Shown piece by piece: positions 35,381 to 42,874 of a stretch of 64,000 nt of DNA; positions within the stretch are counted from its first letter, which is position 1; the number at the start of each line of letters is the position of its first letter. Source of the DNA: Dysgonomonas sp. UBA5412 (GTDB taxonomy: Bacteria > Bacteroidota > Bacteroidia > Bacteroidales > Dysgonomonadaceae); assembly GCA_002409595.1 (NCBI GenBank), contig DHNQ01000029.1, positions 400,022-464,021 of the forward strand. Reading direction: 5' to 3'. Both the position numbers and the translations under genes were made by a program. Under the pieces are notes generated by a model that was given only the letters and a program-made list of their open reading frames with translations, ran no database searches and was not told where the DNA came from.

Positions 35381-35414
35381 CAAAGGTCGGATTTATTAAA
35401 AAATCCGACCTTTG
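35381..35414 (+). terminator. Terminator after the NlpE-like gene
   Basis: Perfect 14-bp stem CAAAGGTCGGATTT / AAATCCGACCTTTG, then TCTTTT. Confidence 0.9.
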
Positions 35415-35570
35415 TCTTTTATTAATTGAACAGTATATGATTTTTTCTTCTTTTATTCTGATAAAAGAAGAAATCATAGCACTTATAATTAACAGAACAA
35501 AAAGCATCCTCAATCATATCATTTTTTTACAAAAAAACGCTATTTAATTTTCACATTAATACAAATTAAA

Positions 35571-35578
35571 TACCTTTG
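35571..35578 (+). promoter_or_regulatory. -7 box TACCTTTG, asnA
   Basis: TAnnTTTG match 37 bases before the asnA ATG at 35616. Confidence 0.55.
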
Positions 35579-35615
35579 CATGTAATTTAATAGTAAAAAC
35601 GTCCAAAATAGAAAA

Positions 35616-36653
35616 ATGAGCTATTTAATAAAACCTCTAAAATACCATGCCCTACTCGGCTTACAACAAACAGAATTGGGGATAAAACAGATAAAAGATT
35701 TTTTTCAACAAAATCTATCTTCAGAATTACGTTTAAGAAGAGTTACAGCTCCCCTATTCGTATTAAAAGGAATGGGTATAAACGACGACCTGAATGGCGT
35801 AGAGCGTGCAGTAAATTTCCCAATAAAAGATATGGATGACGAATGTGCCGAAATTGTACATTCTCTCGCAAAATGGAAGAGACTCACCCTAGCCGATTAT
35901 GGCATAAATGAAGGCTACGGTATATATACCGACATGAATGCCATAAGGGCTGACGAGGAGTTGGGCAACCTCCACTCCCTATATGTAGATCAGTGGGACT
36001 GGGAAATGGTGATGTCGCCGGAAAATAGAAATTTAGACTTCTTGAAAGAAGTTGTAAATCGAATATATGCTGCATTGGTGCGCACAGAATATCTTGTCTA
36101 CGAATTATTCCCTGCTATTACTCCGATCTTGCCTTCGGAGATAAAATTTATCCACTCAGAAGAGTTACTACAAAGATATCCCGATCTGACAACTAAGGAA
36201 CGAGAGAACGAGATAGCCAAAGAATACGGTGCAGTATTTATCATCGGTATCGGAGGCGCATTAAGCAACGGCAAACCACATGACGGACGCGCCCCTGATT
36301 ATGACGACTGGACCACCCGCTCCGAAAATGGCTATCATGGCCTCAATGGAGACCTTATTGTGTGGAATCCCGTATTAGGGCAAGGAATGGAATTGTCGTC
36401 AATGGGTATCCGTGTAAATAAAGAAACTTTGTTGGAGCAGCTAAAAGTATCGGGACAAGAAGACCGCAAGGATTTATATTTCCATAAGCGTTTGCTAAAC
36501 GAAGAATTACCTCAGTCTATTGGTGGTGGAATTGGTCAATCTCGCCTTTGTATGTTCTATTTGAGAAAGGGACATATCGGAGAGATTCAGGCTGGCATAT
36601 GGCCGGAGAAAATGCGCAAAGAAGCAGAAGCTTTTGGCATGCCACTTATTTAA
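35616..36653 (+). CDS. asnA: Aspartate--ammonia ligase
   Basis: 345 residues. The ammonia-dependent asparagine synthetase, related to class II aminoacyl-tRNA synthetases. Seen: 'LRRVTAPLFVLKGMGINDDLNG' near the N-terminus, 'NAIRADEELGNLHSLYVDQWDWE', 'IGIGGALSNGKPHDGRAPDYDDW' and the C-terminal 'GGGIGQSRLCMFYLRKGHIGEIQAGIWP' spread over the active site. It makes asparagine from aspartate, ATP and ammonium. It appears monocistronic with its own promoter; two hairpins follow within 125 bp. Confidence 0.97.
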   Translation: MSYLIKPLKYHALLGLQQTELGIKQIKDFFQQNLSSELRLRRVTAPLFVLKGMGINDDLNGVERAVNFPIKDMDDECAEIVHSLAKWKRLTLADYGINEGYGIYTDMNAIRADEELGNLHSLYVDQWDWEMVMSPENRNLDFLKEVVNRIYAALVRTEYLVYELFPAITPILPSEIKFIHSEELLQRYPDLTTKERENEIAKEYGAVFIIGIGGALSNGKPHDGRAPDYDDWTTRSENGYHGLNGDLIVWNPVLGQGMELSSMGIRVNKETLLEQLKVSGQEDRKDLYFHKRLLNEELPQSIGGGIGQSRLCMFYLRKGHIGEIQAGIWPEKMRKEAEAFGMPLI

Positions 36654-36681
36654 ATCGTATTTTATAAAAAGATTTAAATAA

Positions 36682-36710
36682 CTTTATTCTACCTTTCGAT
36701 TGGAATAAAG
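36682..36710 (+). other. Small hairpin after asnA
   Basis: CTTTATTC / GAATAAAG with a 13-base loop. No T run follows, so it is only a weak terminator candidate; it may stabilise the asnA 3' end. Confidence 0.35.
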
Positions 36711-36750
36711 AAGAGATGTTAAATCAATATTTTTTTATAACTTTATATTT

Positions 36751-36776
36751 AAGGATGTTTTATCAGAAACATCCTT
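36751..36776 (+). terminator. Hairpin before the nucleoside kinase gene
   Basis: 10-bp stem AAGGATGTTT / AAACATCCTT followed by TGTTTTTATT. It acts either as the asnA terminator or, since it lies only 30 bp before the kinase ATG and right after a TATATTTA near-box, as a leader hairpin of the kinase mRNA. Confidence 0.6.
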
Positions 36777-36805
36777 TGTTTTTATTAATTCAAGCTAAAA
36801 AAAAC

Positions 36806-38476
36806 ATGGAGAATAAAGTTAGAATTCATTGTACTAATACAGATACTTACAAAGACTTTCCGACAGGAACAAGCCTTACTGAAATATTAAAAGTATTTTC
36901 GCCACAGACAAAATATCGCGTTGTAAACGCCAAAGTAAATAACAAAACAGAGCCACTATATTATCAGCCTTATCATAATAAGACAGTTACATTTATTGAT
37001 CTATCCGAAGCTTCCGGTATGCGCACATACGTACGTTCGTTATGTTTCTTATTAGCAAAGGCTGTTTCGGAAGTATTTCCTGAAGGGCAATTGTATATCG
37101 AACATCCTATTTCTCTCGGATACTTCTGTCGTATAATCAATGTCTCTAATGTCATAGACGAGAAAGCCATTGTTGCGATCAAAGAAAAAATGCAGGAATA
37201 TGTAAATGCAGATATTCCTTTTGAAGGAGTAGAAGAGGAAACTGATCAGGTGGTAAAGATGTTTAGAGATAAAGGATTTGAAGATAAAGCTCTATTACTG
37301 GAAACAACCGGCGAGATATATTCTAAATATTATAGATTAGGAGATTCTGTCGATTACTTTTATAGCTGCCTTGTACCTTCCACCGGCTATATTGATATTT
37401 ATGATCTGGAACTATATCACGACGGGTTATTACTACGAGTTCCCAATCGAAGCAATCCCGTAGAATTGGAGCCTCGCATAGAACAACCAATGATGTATAA
37501 TGTATATAAAGAGCATCTTAAGTTTCTAAACATCATAGGTATGGATAATGTTGGAGATATGAACAAAGCCAATAAGGAAGGTCTGATCACTAATATTATA
37601 AAAGTAGCCGAAGCATACCAAGAGAAAACAATTGCTAATATAGCAGAGCAGATAGCAGCACGTTCCGAAGATGGAGTTCGAGTTGTTCTAATCTCCGGAC
37701 CATCATCGTCCGGAAAAACGACTTTCAGAATGAGACTGGAAGTACAATTGATGGTGAATCTGATGAAACCTGTAGGTTTATCTCTTGATAATTATTTTGT
37801 AGACAGACATCTTACCCCACTGGATGAAAATGGAGGATACGATTTCGAATCTTTATATGCTTTAGATATTCCCAAGTTTAATGAGGATCTTGAAAACCTA
37901 TTAAGCGGAAAAGAAATAGAACTACCAACATTCAACTTCACAACAGGGAAACGAGAGTATAAAGGAGATAAGTTAAAGCTAGAGGAGCATACTATTCTTG
38001 TTATAGAAGGTATCCACGGATTAAATCCTGATCTAACTGCCGGGATTCCCGATAACCAGAAATATGGAATATATGTATCGGCACTAACCACAATATCTTT
38101 AGACAATCATAACTGGATACCGACTACAGACAATCGCCTTCTACGTCGTTTAATTCGCGACCATAGATATAGAAACTACTCTGCAATAGATACTCTTTCG
38201 CGTTGGCAAAGTGTTCGCCGCGGCGAAGATAAATGGATTTTCCCATATCAGGAAAATGCTGATGTGATGTTTAACTCGGCTATGATATACGAATTTGCCG
38301 CTTTGCGCCGCTATGCAGAACCTATTCTGCTTCAAGTACCGAACAACGCTCCTGAATATGCAGAAGCCCACCGTCTTCTTAAATTCTTAAAGTATTTTAA
38401 TTACATAAATGACAGAGAGTTGCCACCAACATCACTACTGCGAGAATTTGTAGGCGGAAGCAGTTTCAAATATTAA
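36806..38476 (+). CDS. Nucleoside kinase with TGS/threonyl-tRNA-synthetase-like N-terminus (uridine kinase family)
   Basis: 556 residues. The N-terminal TGS-like domain (about residues 1-65) and a second-additional-domain-like region (about 75-230, 'YIEHPISLGYFC') resemble threonyl-tRNA synthetase. A P-loop kinase of the uridine kinase/phosphoribulokinase type follows from about residue 290: Walker A 'ISGPSSSGKTT', 'LSLDNYFVDR', 'VIEGIHGLN'. It is predicted to phosphorylate a nucleoside, probably uridine or cytidine. The start is the ATG at 36806; the frame is open from 36716, but the first 30 codons cross a hairpin. A terminator follows. Confidence 0.88.
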   Translation: MENKVRIHCTNTDTYKDFPTGTSLTEILKVFSPQTKYRVVNAKVNNKTEPLYYQPYHNKTVTFIDLSEASGMRTYVRSLCFLLAKAVSEVFPEGQLYIEHPISLGYFCRIINVSNVIDEKAIVAIKEKMQEYVNADIPFEGVEEETDQVVKMFRDKGFEDKALLLETTGEIYSKYYRLGDSVDYFYSCLVPSTGYIDIYDLELYHDGLLLRVPNRSNPVELEPRIEQPMMYNVYKEHLKFLNIIGMDNVGDMNKANKEGLITNIIKVAEAYQEKTIANIAEQIAARSEDGVRVVLISGPSSSGKTTFRMRLEVQLMVNLMKPVGLSLDNYFVDRHLTPLDENGGYDFESLYALDIPKFNEDLENLLSGKEIELPTFNFTTGKREYKGDKLKLEEHTILVIEGIHGLNPDLTAGIPDNQKYGIYVSALTTISLDNHNWIPTTDNRLLRRLIRDHRYRNYSAIDTLSRWQSVRRGEDKWIFPYQENADVMFNSAMIYEFAALRRYAEPILLQVPNNAPEYAEAHRLLKFLKYFNYINDRELPPTSLLREFVGGSSFKY

Positions 38477-38505
38477 AAAATAATGAGATAATTATTTCAA
38501 CAAGT

Positions 38506-38527
38506 AGAGATTACTAAGGTAGTCTCT
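38506..38527 (+). terminator. Nucleoside kinase terminator
   Basis: 9-bp stem AGAGATTAC / GTAGTCTCT (one G-T) with a 4-base loop, then ATTTTTATT. Confidence 0.75.
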
Positions 38528-38565
38528 ATTTTTATTATATAATATAAGGTTGTGTAAAGAGTGTT

Positions 38566-39408
38566 TTATTTTACTTCAGCATTAGTATCTTCTTCTTCTT
38601 TCTGTAAACTCAGATAAGTTTCGCTTTGCAATTGCTGTTGGGCTTCATGCAATCTCAAAATATGATCCTTAAAACCTAAGTTACGTTGCAATTTATTAAA
38701 TGCTTCTTTTGCAGCCTTTTGTTGCGATTCCTTCTTCGAGTAACCGGTTCCCACACCGGCTTGTTCGCCTAGTATGACGACTGCCGTTTTGAATATAGGA
38801 GTATTATTCTCATCAACAAAGCTATCAATAAGATCAAAGCTTACCGATATTTTTTGCTTTTGGCTCCATTCTATCAAACGAGACTTATAATTTGCTTCTA
38901 ACTCTGCAACAGTCTCTATATTCAAATGTTGCTGTATAAGCTTCTCAAAAACAAATCTTTTAGCAGCCCGATATCCCTGATCCAGATATATAGCTCCAAT
39001 CAATGCCTCAAGAGCATTTCCATACATATGCGTATTGGGAGTTGTGTTTCGTGTCGAAGATTTTATCAGCTTATCAATTCCAATCTCTAAGGCTAATTTA
39101 TTTAAGGTCTCACGCTGGACTATTTTCGAACGCATGTTGGTAAGGAATCCCTCTTTTTTATATTCGAACTCCTTAAATACAATATCAGCAACTATGGCAT
39201 CAAGAATAGCATCACCCAAAAACTCTAACCGTTCATTATTTATCCATCTACCATCTTTCAATTTTATTGAAGAAGATTTGTGTAGTAGAGCCTGATCGTA
39301 TAAAGTTATGTTATAAGGGCAAAATCCTAATATTTTGCTAAAAGATACGTAAGGCTCCTTCCCTCTTTTAGGAAGAAGCCTTATACCTCGATATATTTTT
39401 CTAAACAC
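38566..39408 (-). CDS. rnc: Ribonuclease III
   Basis: 280 residues. It cleaves double-stranded RNA in rRNA and mRNA processing. The endonuclease domain has the signature 'NERLEFLGDAILD' (about residues 58-70) and the second acidic cluster 'NALEALIGAIYLD'. The dsRNA-binding domain covers about 170-240 ('GVGTGYSKKESQQKAAKEAF'). A Gln/Glu-rich tail of about 35 residues follows. It starts with GTG at 39408; no in-frame ATG exists before the conserved part. It is the last gene of acpP-fabF-rnc, 8 bp after fabF. Confidence 0.96.
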   Translation of the reverse strand: MFRKIYRGIRLLPKRGKEPYVSFSKILGFCPYNITLYDQALLHKSSSIKLKDGRWINNERLEFLGDAILDAIVADIVFKEFEYKKEGFLTNMRSKIVQRETLNKLALEIGIDKLIKSSTRNTTPNTHMYGNALEALIGAIYLDQGYRAAKRFVFEKLIQQHLNIETVAELEANYKSRLIEWSQKQKISVSFDLIDSFVDENNTPIFKTAVVILGEQAGVGTGYSKKESQQKAAKEAFNKLQRNLGFKDHILRLHEAQQQLQSETYLSLQKEEEDTNAEVK

Positions 39409-39416
39409 GTTGTGTT

Positions 39417-40679
39417 TTATTTCTTAAACTTTTTTACTATAACACAAGCATTATGTCCTCCAAACCCAAAGGTATTGGATAAAGCTACATTAACTTCGCG
39501 TTCTTGTGCTTTATTAAAGGTCAAATTTAATTTGTAATCTATATCAGGATCTTCATCTCCTTCCGTAAAGTTGATTGTCGGAGGCACTATATTATTCTGG
39601 ATAGACAGCACACAAAACATTGTTTCTAATGCTCCGGCAGCACCTAACAAGTGACCGGTCATAGATTTTGTGGAGCTGATATTCAGATTATATGCGTGCT
39701 CGCCGAATACCTCTTTTATAGCCTTTATTTCCGAAGGGTCTCCAACAGGTGTAGATGTTCCATGCACATTGATATAATCCATATCGCTAGGATTAAGATT
39801 AGCATCTTGCAAGGCATTTCTCATCACCAATTTTGCGCCTAAACCATCAGGATGTGACGCTGTTAGATGATAAGCATCTGCCGACATACCACCGCCTGCA
39901 ACTTCTGCGTAAATTTTAGCACCACGAGCTAAAGCATGTTCCAGTTCTTCAAAGATAAGACATGCCGATCCCTCTCCGATAACAAATCCATCGCGACTCG
40001 CACTAAATGGACGTGATGCTGTTTGAGGAGAATCGTTGCGTGTAGAAAGAGCTGTCATTGCATTGAAGCCACCAACACCCGATGCTGTAATAGCAGCCTC
40101 AGCACCACCTACTATCATAACATCTGCCTTGCCCAATCGGATATGATCGAACGCAGATATAGCACTATGTGTAGAAGAAGCGCAAGCCGATACAGTACCA
40201 TAATTTGGTCCTCTAAGGCCATGACGGATAGAAATCAAGCCTGATGCAATATCCGAAATCATCTTAGGGATAAAGAACGGATTGAACTTCGGTCCCATAT
40301 CTTCGTGTGTAAAATAATATCCAACTTCTTCTTCAAAAGTTTTGATACCACCTATACCGGCAGACATGATAACTCCGATTCTATCGCAATTTTCTGTAGC
40401 AAAATCTAACTTTGAGTCAGCTATTGCTTCTTCCGAAGACCCGATAGCCAACAATGTATATCTGTCACATTTGCGAATTTCTTTTCTATCTAAATATTTA
40501 GACGGATCGAAATCTTTTACTTCGCAAGCGAACTGTGTTTTGAATTTTGACGCATCAAAATGAGTAATAGGTCCAGCCCCACTCATTCCCTTGAGGGCAT
40601 TGCCCCATGTAGTCTCTACATTGTTACCAAGAGGTGATATTGAACCTAGACCTGTTACTACTACTCTTTTTAATTCCAT
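39417..40679 (-). CDS. fabF: 3-oxoacyl-[acyl-carrier-protein] synthase II
   Basis: 420 residues. It condenses malonyl-ACP with acyl-ACP in fatty acid elongation. The catalytic triad is visible: Cys in 'VSACASSTHS' (about residue 165), His in 'VHGTSTPVGD' and His in 'TGHLLGAAGA'; the C-terminal 'SNTFGFGGHNACVI' is diagnostic. It sits 21 bp after acpP, the usual order. Confidence 0.97.
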   Translation of the reverse strand: MELKRVVVTGLGSISPLGNNVETTWGNALKGMSGAGPITHFDASKFKTQFACEVKDFDPSKYLDRKEIRKCDRYTLLAIGSSEEAIADSKLDFATENCDRIGVIMSAGIGGIKTFEEEVGYYFTHEDMGPKFNPFFIPKMISDIASGLISIRHGLRGPNYGTVSACASSTHSAISAFDHIRLGKADVMIVGGAEAAITASGVGGFNAMTALSTRNDSPQTASRPFSASRDGFVIGEGSACLIFEELEHALARGAKIYAEVAGGGMSADAYHLTASHPDGLGAKLVMRNALQDANLNPSDMDYINVHGTSTPVGDPSEIKAIKEVFGEHAYNLNISSTKSMTGHLLGAAGALETMFCVLSIQNNIVPPTINFTEGDEDPDIDYKLNLTFNKAQEREVNVALSNTFGFGGHNACVIVKKFKK

Positions 40680-40700
40680 ACTTAAAATTTGGAAAAAAGA

Positions 40701-40937
40701 TTATTTTGCATTTGCTTCAATGTAAGAAACTGCGTCTCCTACTGTAGCGATTTTTTCAGTTTGATCATCTGGAATAGAAATACCAAATTCCTTTTCGAAT
40801 TCCATGATTAATTCTACTGTATCAAGTGAATCAGCTCCTAAGTCGTTAGTGAAGCTTGCTGTATCTGTTACTTCAGATTCTTCAACACCTAACTTATCAA
40901 CAATAATTGCTTTCACTTTTGATGCTACTTCTGACAT
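40701..40937 (-). CDS. acpP: Acyl carrier protein
   Basis: 78 residues, highly acidic. The phosphopantetheine attachment site is Ser in 'GADSLDTVELIMEFE' (about residue 37). It carries the growing acyl chain for FabF, FabG and lipid A enzymes. First gene of acpP-fabF-rnc. A TACTTTG element at 40989-40995 on the minus strand is a plausible promoter, one base short of the consensus. Confidence 0.97.
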   Translation of the reverse strand: MSEVASKVKAIIVDKLGVEESEVTDTASFTNDLGADSLDTVELIMEFEKEFGISIPDDQTEKIATVGDAVSYIEANAK

Positions 40938-40988
40938 AATTTTTAGTTTTGATTAATAATAATTTTTTTATTTCTAATTTTGTCGGTG

Positions 40989-40995
40989 CAAAGTA
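40989..40995 (-). promoter_or_regulatory. Possible -7 element TACTTTG, acpP operon
   Basis: One base shorter than TAnnTTTG; located about 50 bases upstream of the acpP ATG. Confidence 0.35.
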
Positions 40996-41046
40996 ACAGT
41001 TTTTTATATATATGAAACAAATATTTTGTTGATAAAATAGTTAAAA

Positions 41047-41073
41047 CTGCACATTATTTTTATTTGTGTGCAG
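41047..41073. promoter_or_regulatory. Putative operator CTGCACA-N13-TGTGCAG
   Basis: A 27-bp inverted repeat between divergent acpP and purN, with the same total length and core half-sites (TGCACA / TGTGCA) as the repeat over the TetR-fabG promoter at 17924-17950. It ends 19 bases before the purN ATG and lies about 110 bp from the acpP start. Confidence 0.55.
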
Positions 41074-41092
41074 CTATATCAAAAATTACAGA

Positions 41093-41659
41093 ATGAAAAA
41101 AATAGCCATTTTTGCCTCAGGATCAGGATCTAATGCAGAAAATATCATTAATTACTTCTCAAATAAGCCTTATATAGAAGTGTCTCTCATTGTATCTAAT
41201 AAAGAGGATGCCTATGTGCACCAACGGGCAAAAAAGCTAAATATAGAAGCTGTAACATTCACAAAACGAGATTTTGAGACAACCAATAAGGTTGTGGATT
41301 ATCTGAAAAACAAGGATATAGACTTCATCGTTCTAGCCGGTTTTTTGCTAAAAGTACCTCACAATCTGCTGGATCAATATCCTGACAAAATCGTTAATAT
41401 ACATCCAGCCCTACTTCCAAAGTTTGGAGGAAAAGGTATGTATGGAGACAATGTACATAAAGCAGTAGTAGAAGCAGGTGAAACAGAATCGGGAATAACC
41501 ATTCATTATGTGAATGAAAATTATGACGAAGGCAATATTATATTTCAGGCAACATGCCCGATATTGAAAACCGACACTTATGAAGACGTTGCAAAAAAAG
41601 TGCATACACTTGAGTATATACACTTTCCCATTATCCTTGATCAGTTATTAAAAAAATAA
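41093..41659 (+). CDS. purN: Phosphoribosylglycinamide formyltransferase
   Basis: 188 residues. It transfers a formyl group from 10-formyl-THF to GAR in purine synthesis. Seen: 'IAIFASGSGSNAENI' at the N-terminus (phosphate loop), the catalytic Asn-x-His in 'IVNIHPALLPKFGG' and the Asp in 'VNENYDEGNII'. The frame is open from 41066, but the family start is 'MKKIAIFASG' at the ATG at 41093, and the earlier codons overlap the inverted repeat. It diverges from acpP. Confidence 0.95.
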   Translation: MKKIAIFASGSGSNAENIINYFSNKPYIEVSLIVSNKEDAYVHQRAKKLNIEAVTFTKRDFETTNKVVDYLKNKDIDFIVLAGFLLKVPHNLLDQYPDKIVNIHPALLPKFGGKGMYGDNVHKAVVEAGETESGITIHYVNENYDEGNIIFQATCPILKTDTYEDVAKKVHTLEYIHFPIILDQLLKK

Positions 41660-41667
41660 CATCTTCT

Positions 41668-42660
41668 TTATTTTATCTTACGCATTACCGGCTGACTGGC
41701 AGGTCTAACACCGTTAGTTGGAGATTCTGACTCATTCGACTGAATCCATTGATCATTTACAGTTCGTGATATTACCCTTGTCCGACCATCTGAAACTCGT
41801 TCTTCTTCGCTTTTTTTTGCTGCATTAGAATCCTCAGTATCCTTGATCACAACATCCACAGTTTTCCCATCAGCAGTCGTTTCTCTTCTTACAACCGGTA
41901 AAGGTGCTGGTTCAGGACGTTTTTTCAAAACAGTAGGGTCTACTACCGCAGCAGAAGCCGTTGTCCGCTGTTGCATAAAATCATTAGTCAGGTAAACCGG
42001 AATTTTCAATCGGTCCAATGTCTTATCTGAAACCAAAAACCATATCTCCCCATAAGGATTACCGGATGCCGTGTTAGTTACCCTAGTCTCCCTTTTTATT
42101 ACTTCTCCGGGAAAAAGCTCGCTTACAACAGAATGAGCAACCTCAACTCCATTTATATAATATGTAGGTTTACCATCAAAATTCACATATCTAGAAGCCA
42201 GTTCCTCTACCGATGTTTCCCTTATTTTGAGGAGACTATCAGCGATCTGACTGGCAACCTGCTCTTTCTTTCTGCGAGAGCGATGCTCTCTTGCCAATCG
42301 AAAAGCTAAAGCATCGTTATTTCCATTATTTAATTTTTTCTCTAAATCAACTTCGCGCAAGAGACGATCAACATCTAATGCAGCCTCTTCCAATCCGCTA
42401 TAATCCGACTCATTATCCAGAAATATAGAATCTACTTCGGCAGTATGAGTTTTGCGGAACAAGAAATCAGCATATGAGTCTCTCAATCCACTACCCACAG
42501 TATTTACCACCTTAGTAGTTTCTCCATTACTAAGGGTATACTTCTTCTTCCCTATCTCTTCCGCCTCCCGTTTAGTAGGCGCTCTGTATATTTGAGCAGA
42601 AACAAGTATAGGAAATACTACCATTAATATTAATAGTAAAATGTACCTGTTTACATTCAT
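41668..42660 (-). CDS. Secreted protein of unknown function with a plug-like segment
   Basis: 330 residues from the ATG at 42660. The signal peptide (about residues 1-22) ends 'VSAQIYR'. A charged helical part (about 60-140, rich in E, K and R) is followed by 'YYINGVEVAHSVVSELFPGE' and 'NPYGEIWFLVSDK'. Together these resemble the small motif in TonB-receptor plugs and related Bacteroidetes proteins ('Y.vNG.e..-...-.yG..g'). The C-terminal 90 residues are low-complexity, Pro/Glu/Lys/Arg-rich. The frame is open 38 codons upstream, but those residues lack a signal-like start and contain a promoter box (42717). I do not recognise the gene. Confidence 0.6.
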   Translation of the reverse strand: MNVNRYILLLILMVVFPILVSAQIYRAPTKREAEEIGKKKYTLSNGETTKVVNTVGSGLRDSYADFLFRKTHTAEVDSIFLDNESDYSGLEEAALDVDRLLREVDLEKKLNNGNNDALAFRLAREHRSRRKKEQVASQIADSLLKIRETSVEELASRYVNFDGKPTYYINGVEVAHSVVSELFPGEVIKRETRVTNTASGNPYGEIWFLVSDKTLDRLKIPVYLTNDFMQQRTTASAAVVDPTVLKKRPEPAPLPVVRRETTADGKTVDVVIKDTEDSNAAKKSEEERVSDGRTRVISRTVNDQWIQSNESESPTNGVRPASQPVMRKIK

Positions 42661-42716
42661 TTTTAAGCTCGTTTTTCTAAGTTTATGTTTATACAAAATA
42701 TGCTTGAATATTGTTG

Positions 42717-42724
42717 CAAAGATA
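42717..42724 (-). promoter_or_regulatory. -7 box TATCTTTG, unknown secreted protein
   Basis: TAnnTTTG match about 57 bases upstream of the ATG at 42660. Confidence 0.45.
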
Positions 42725-42808
42725 TATGTTTTTTCTATAAAGTCATTCGTAATCACATTATTTAGCAAATACACAAAATATTTTAAGTCTTTTATAAACT
42801 TATGATTA

Positions 42809-42839
42809 TTGATAAGGTTGCAGATAATTGTTATATTTG
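42809..42839 (+). promoter_or_regulatory. Fumarase promoter: TTG-N20-TATATTTG
   Basis: The best promoter in the window. TTG at 42809-42811 and TATATTTG at 42832-42839 are separated by 20 bases, matching the Bacteroides -33/-7 arrangement. The ATG follows 36 bases later. Confidence 0.65.
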
Positions 42840-42874
42840 TGTATTAGAAAATCAACTATAAAAAATATTAATTC

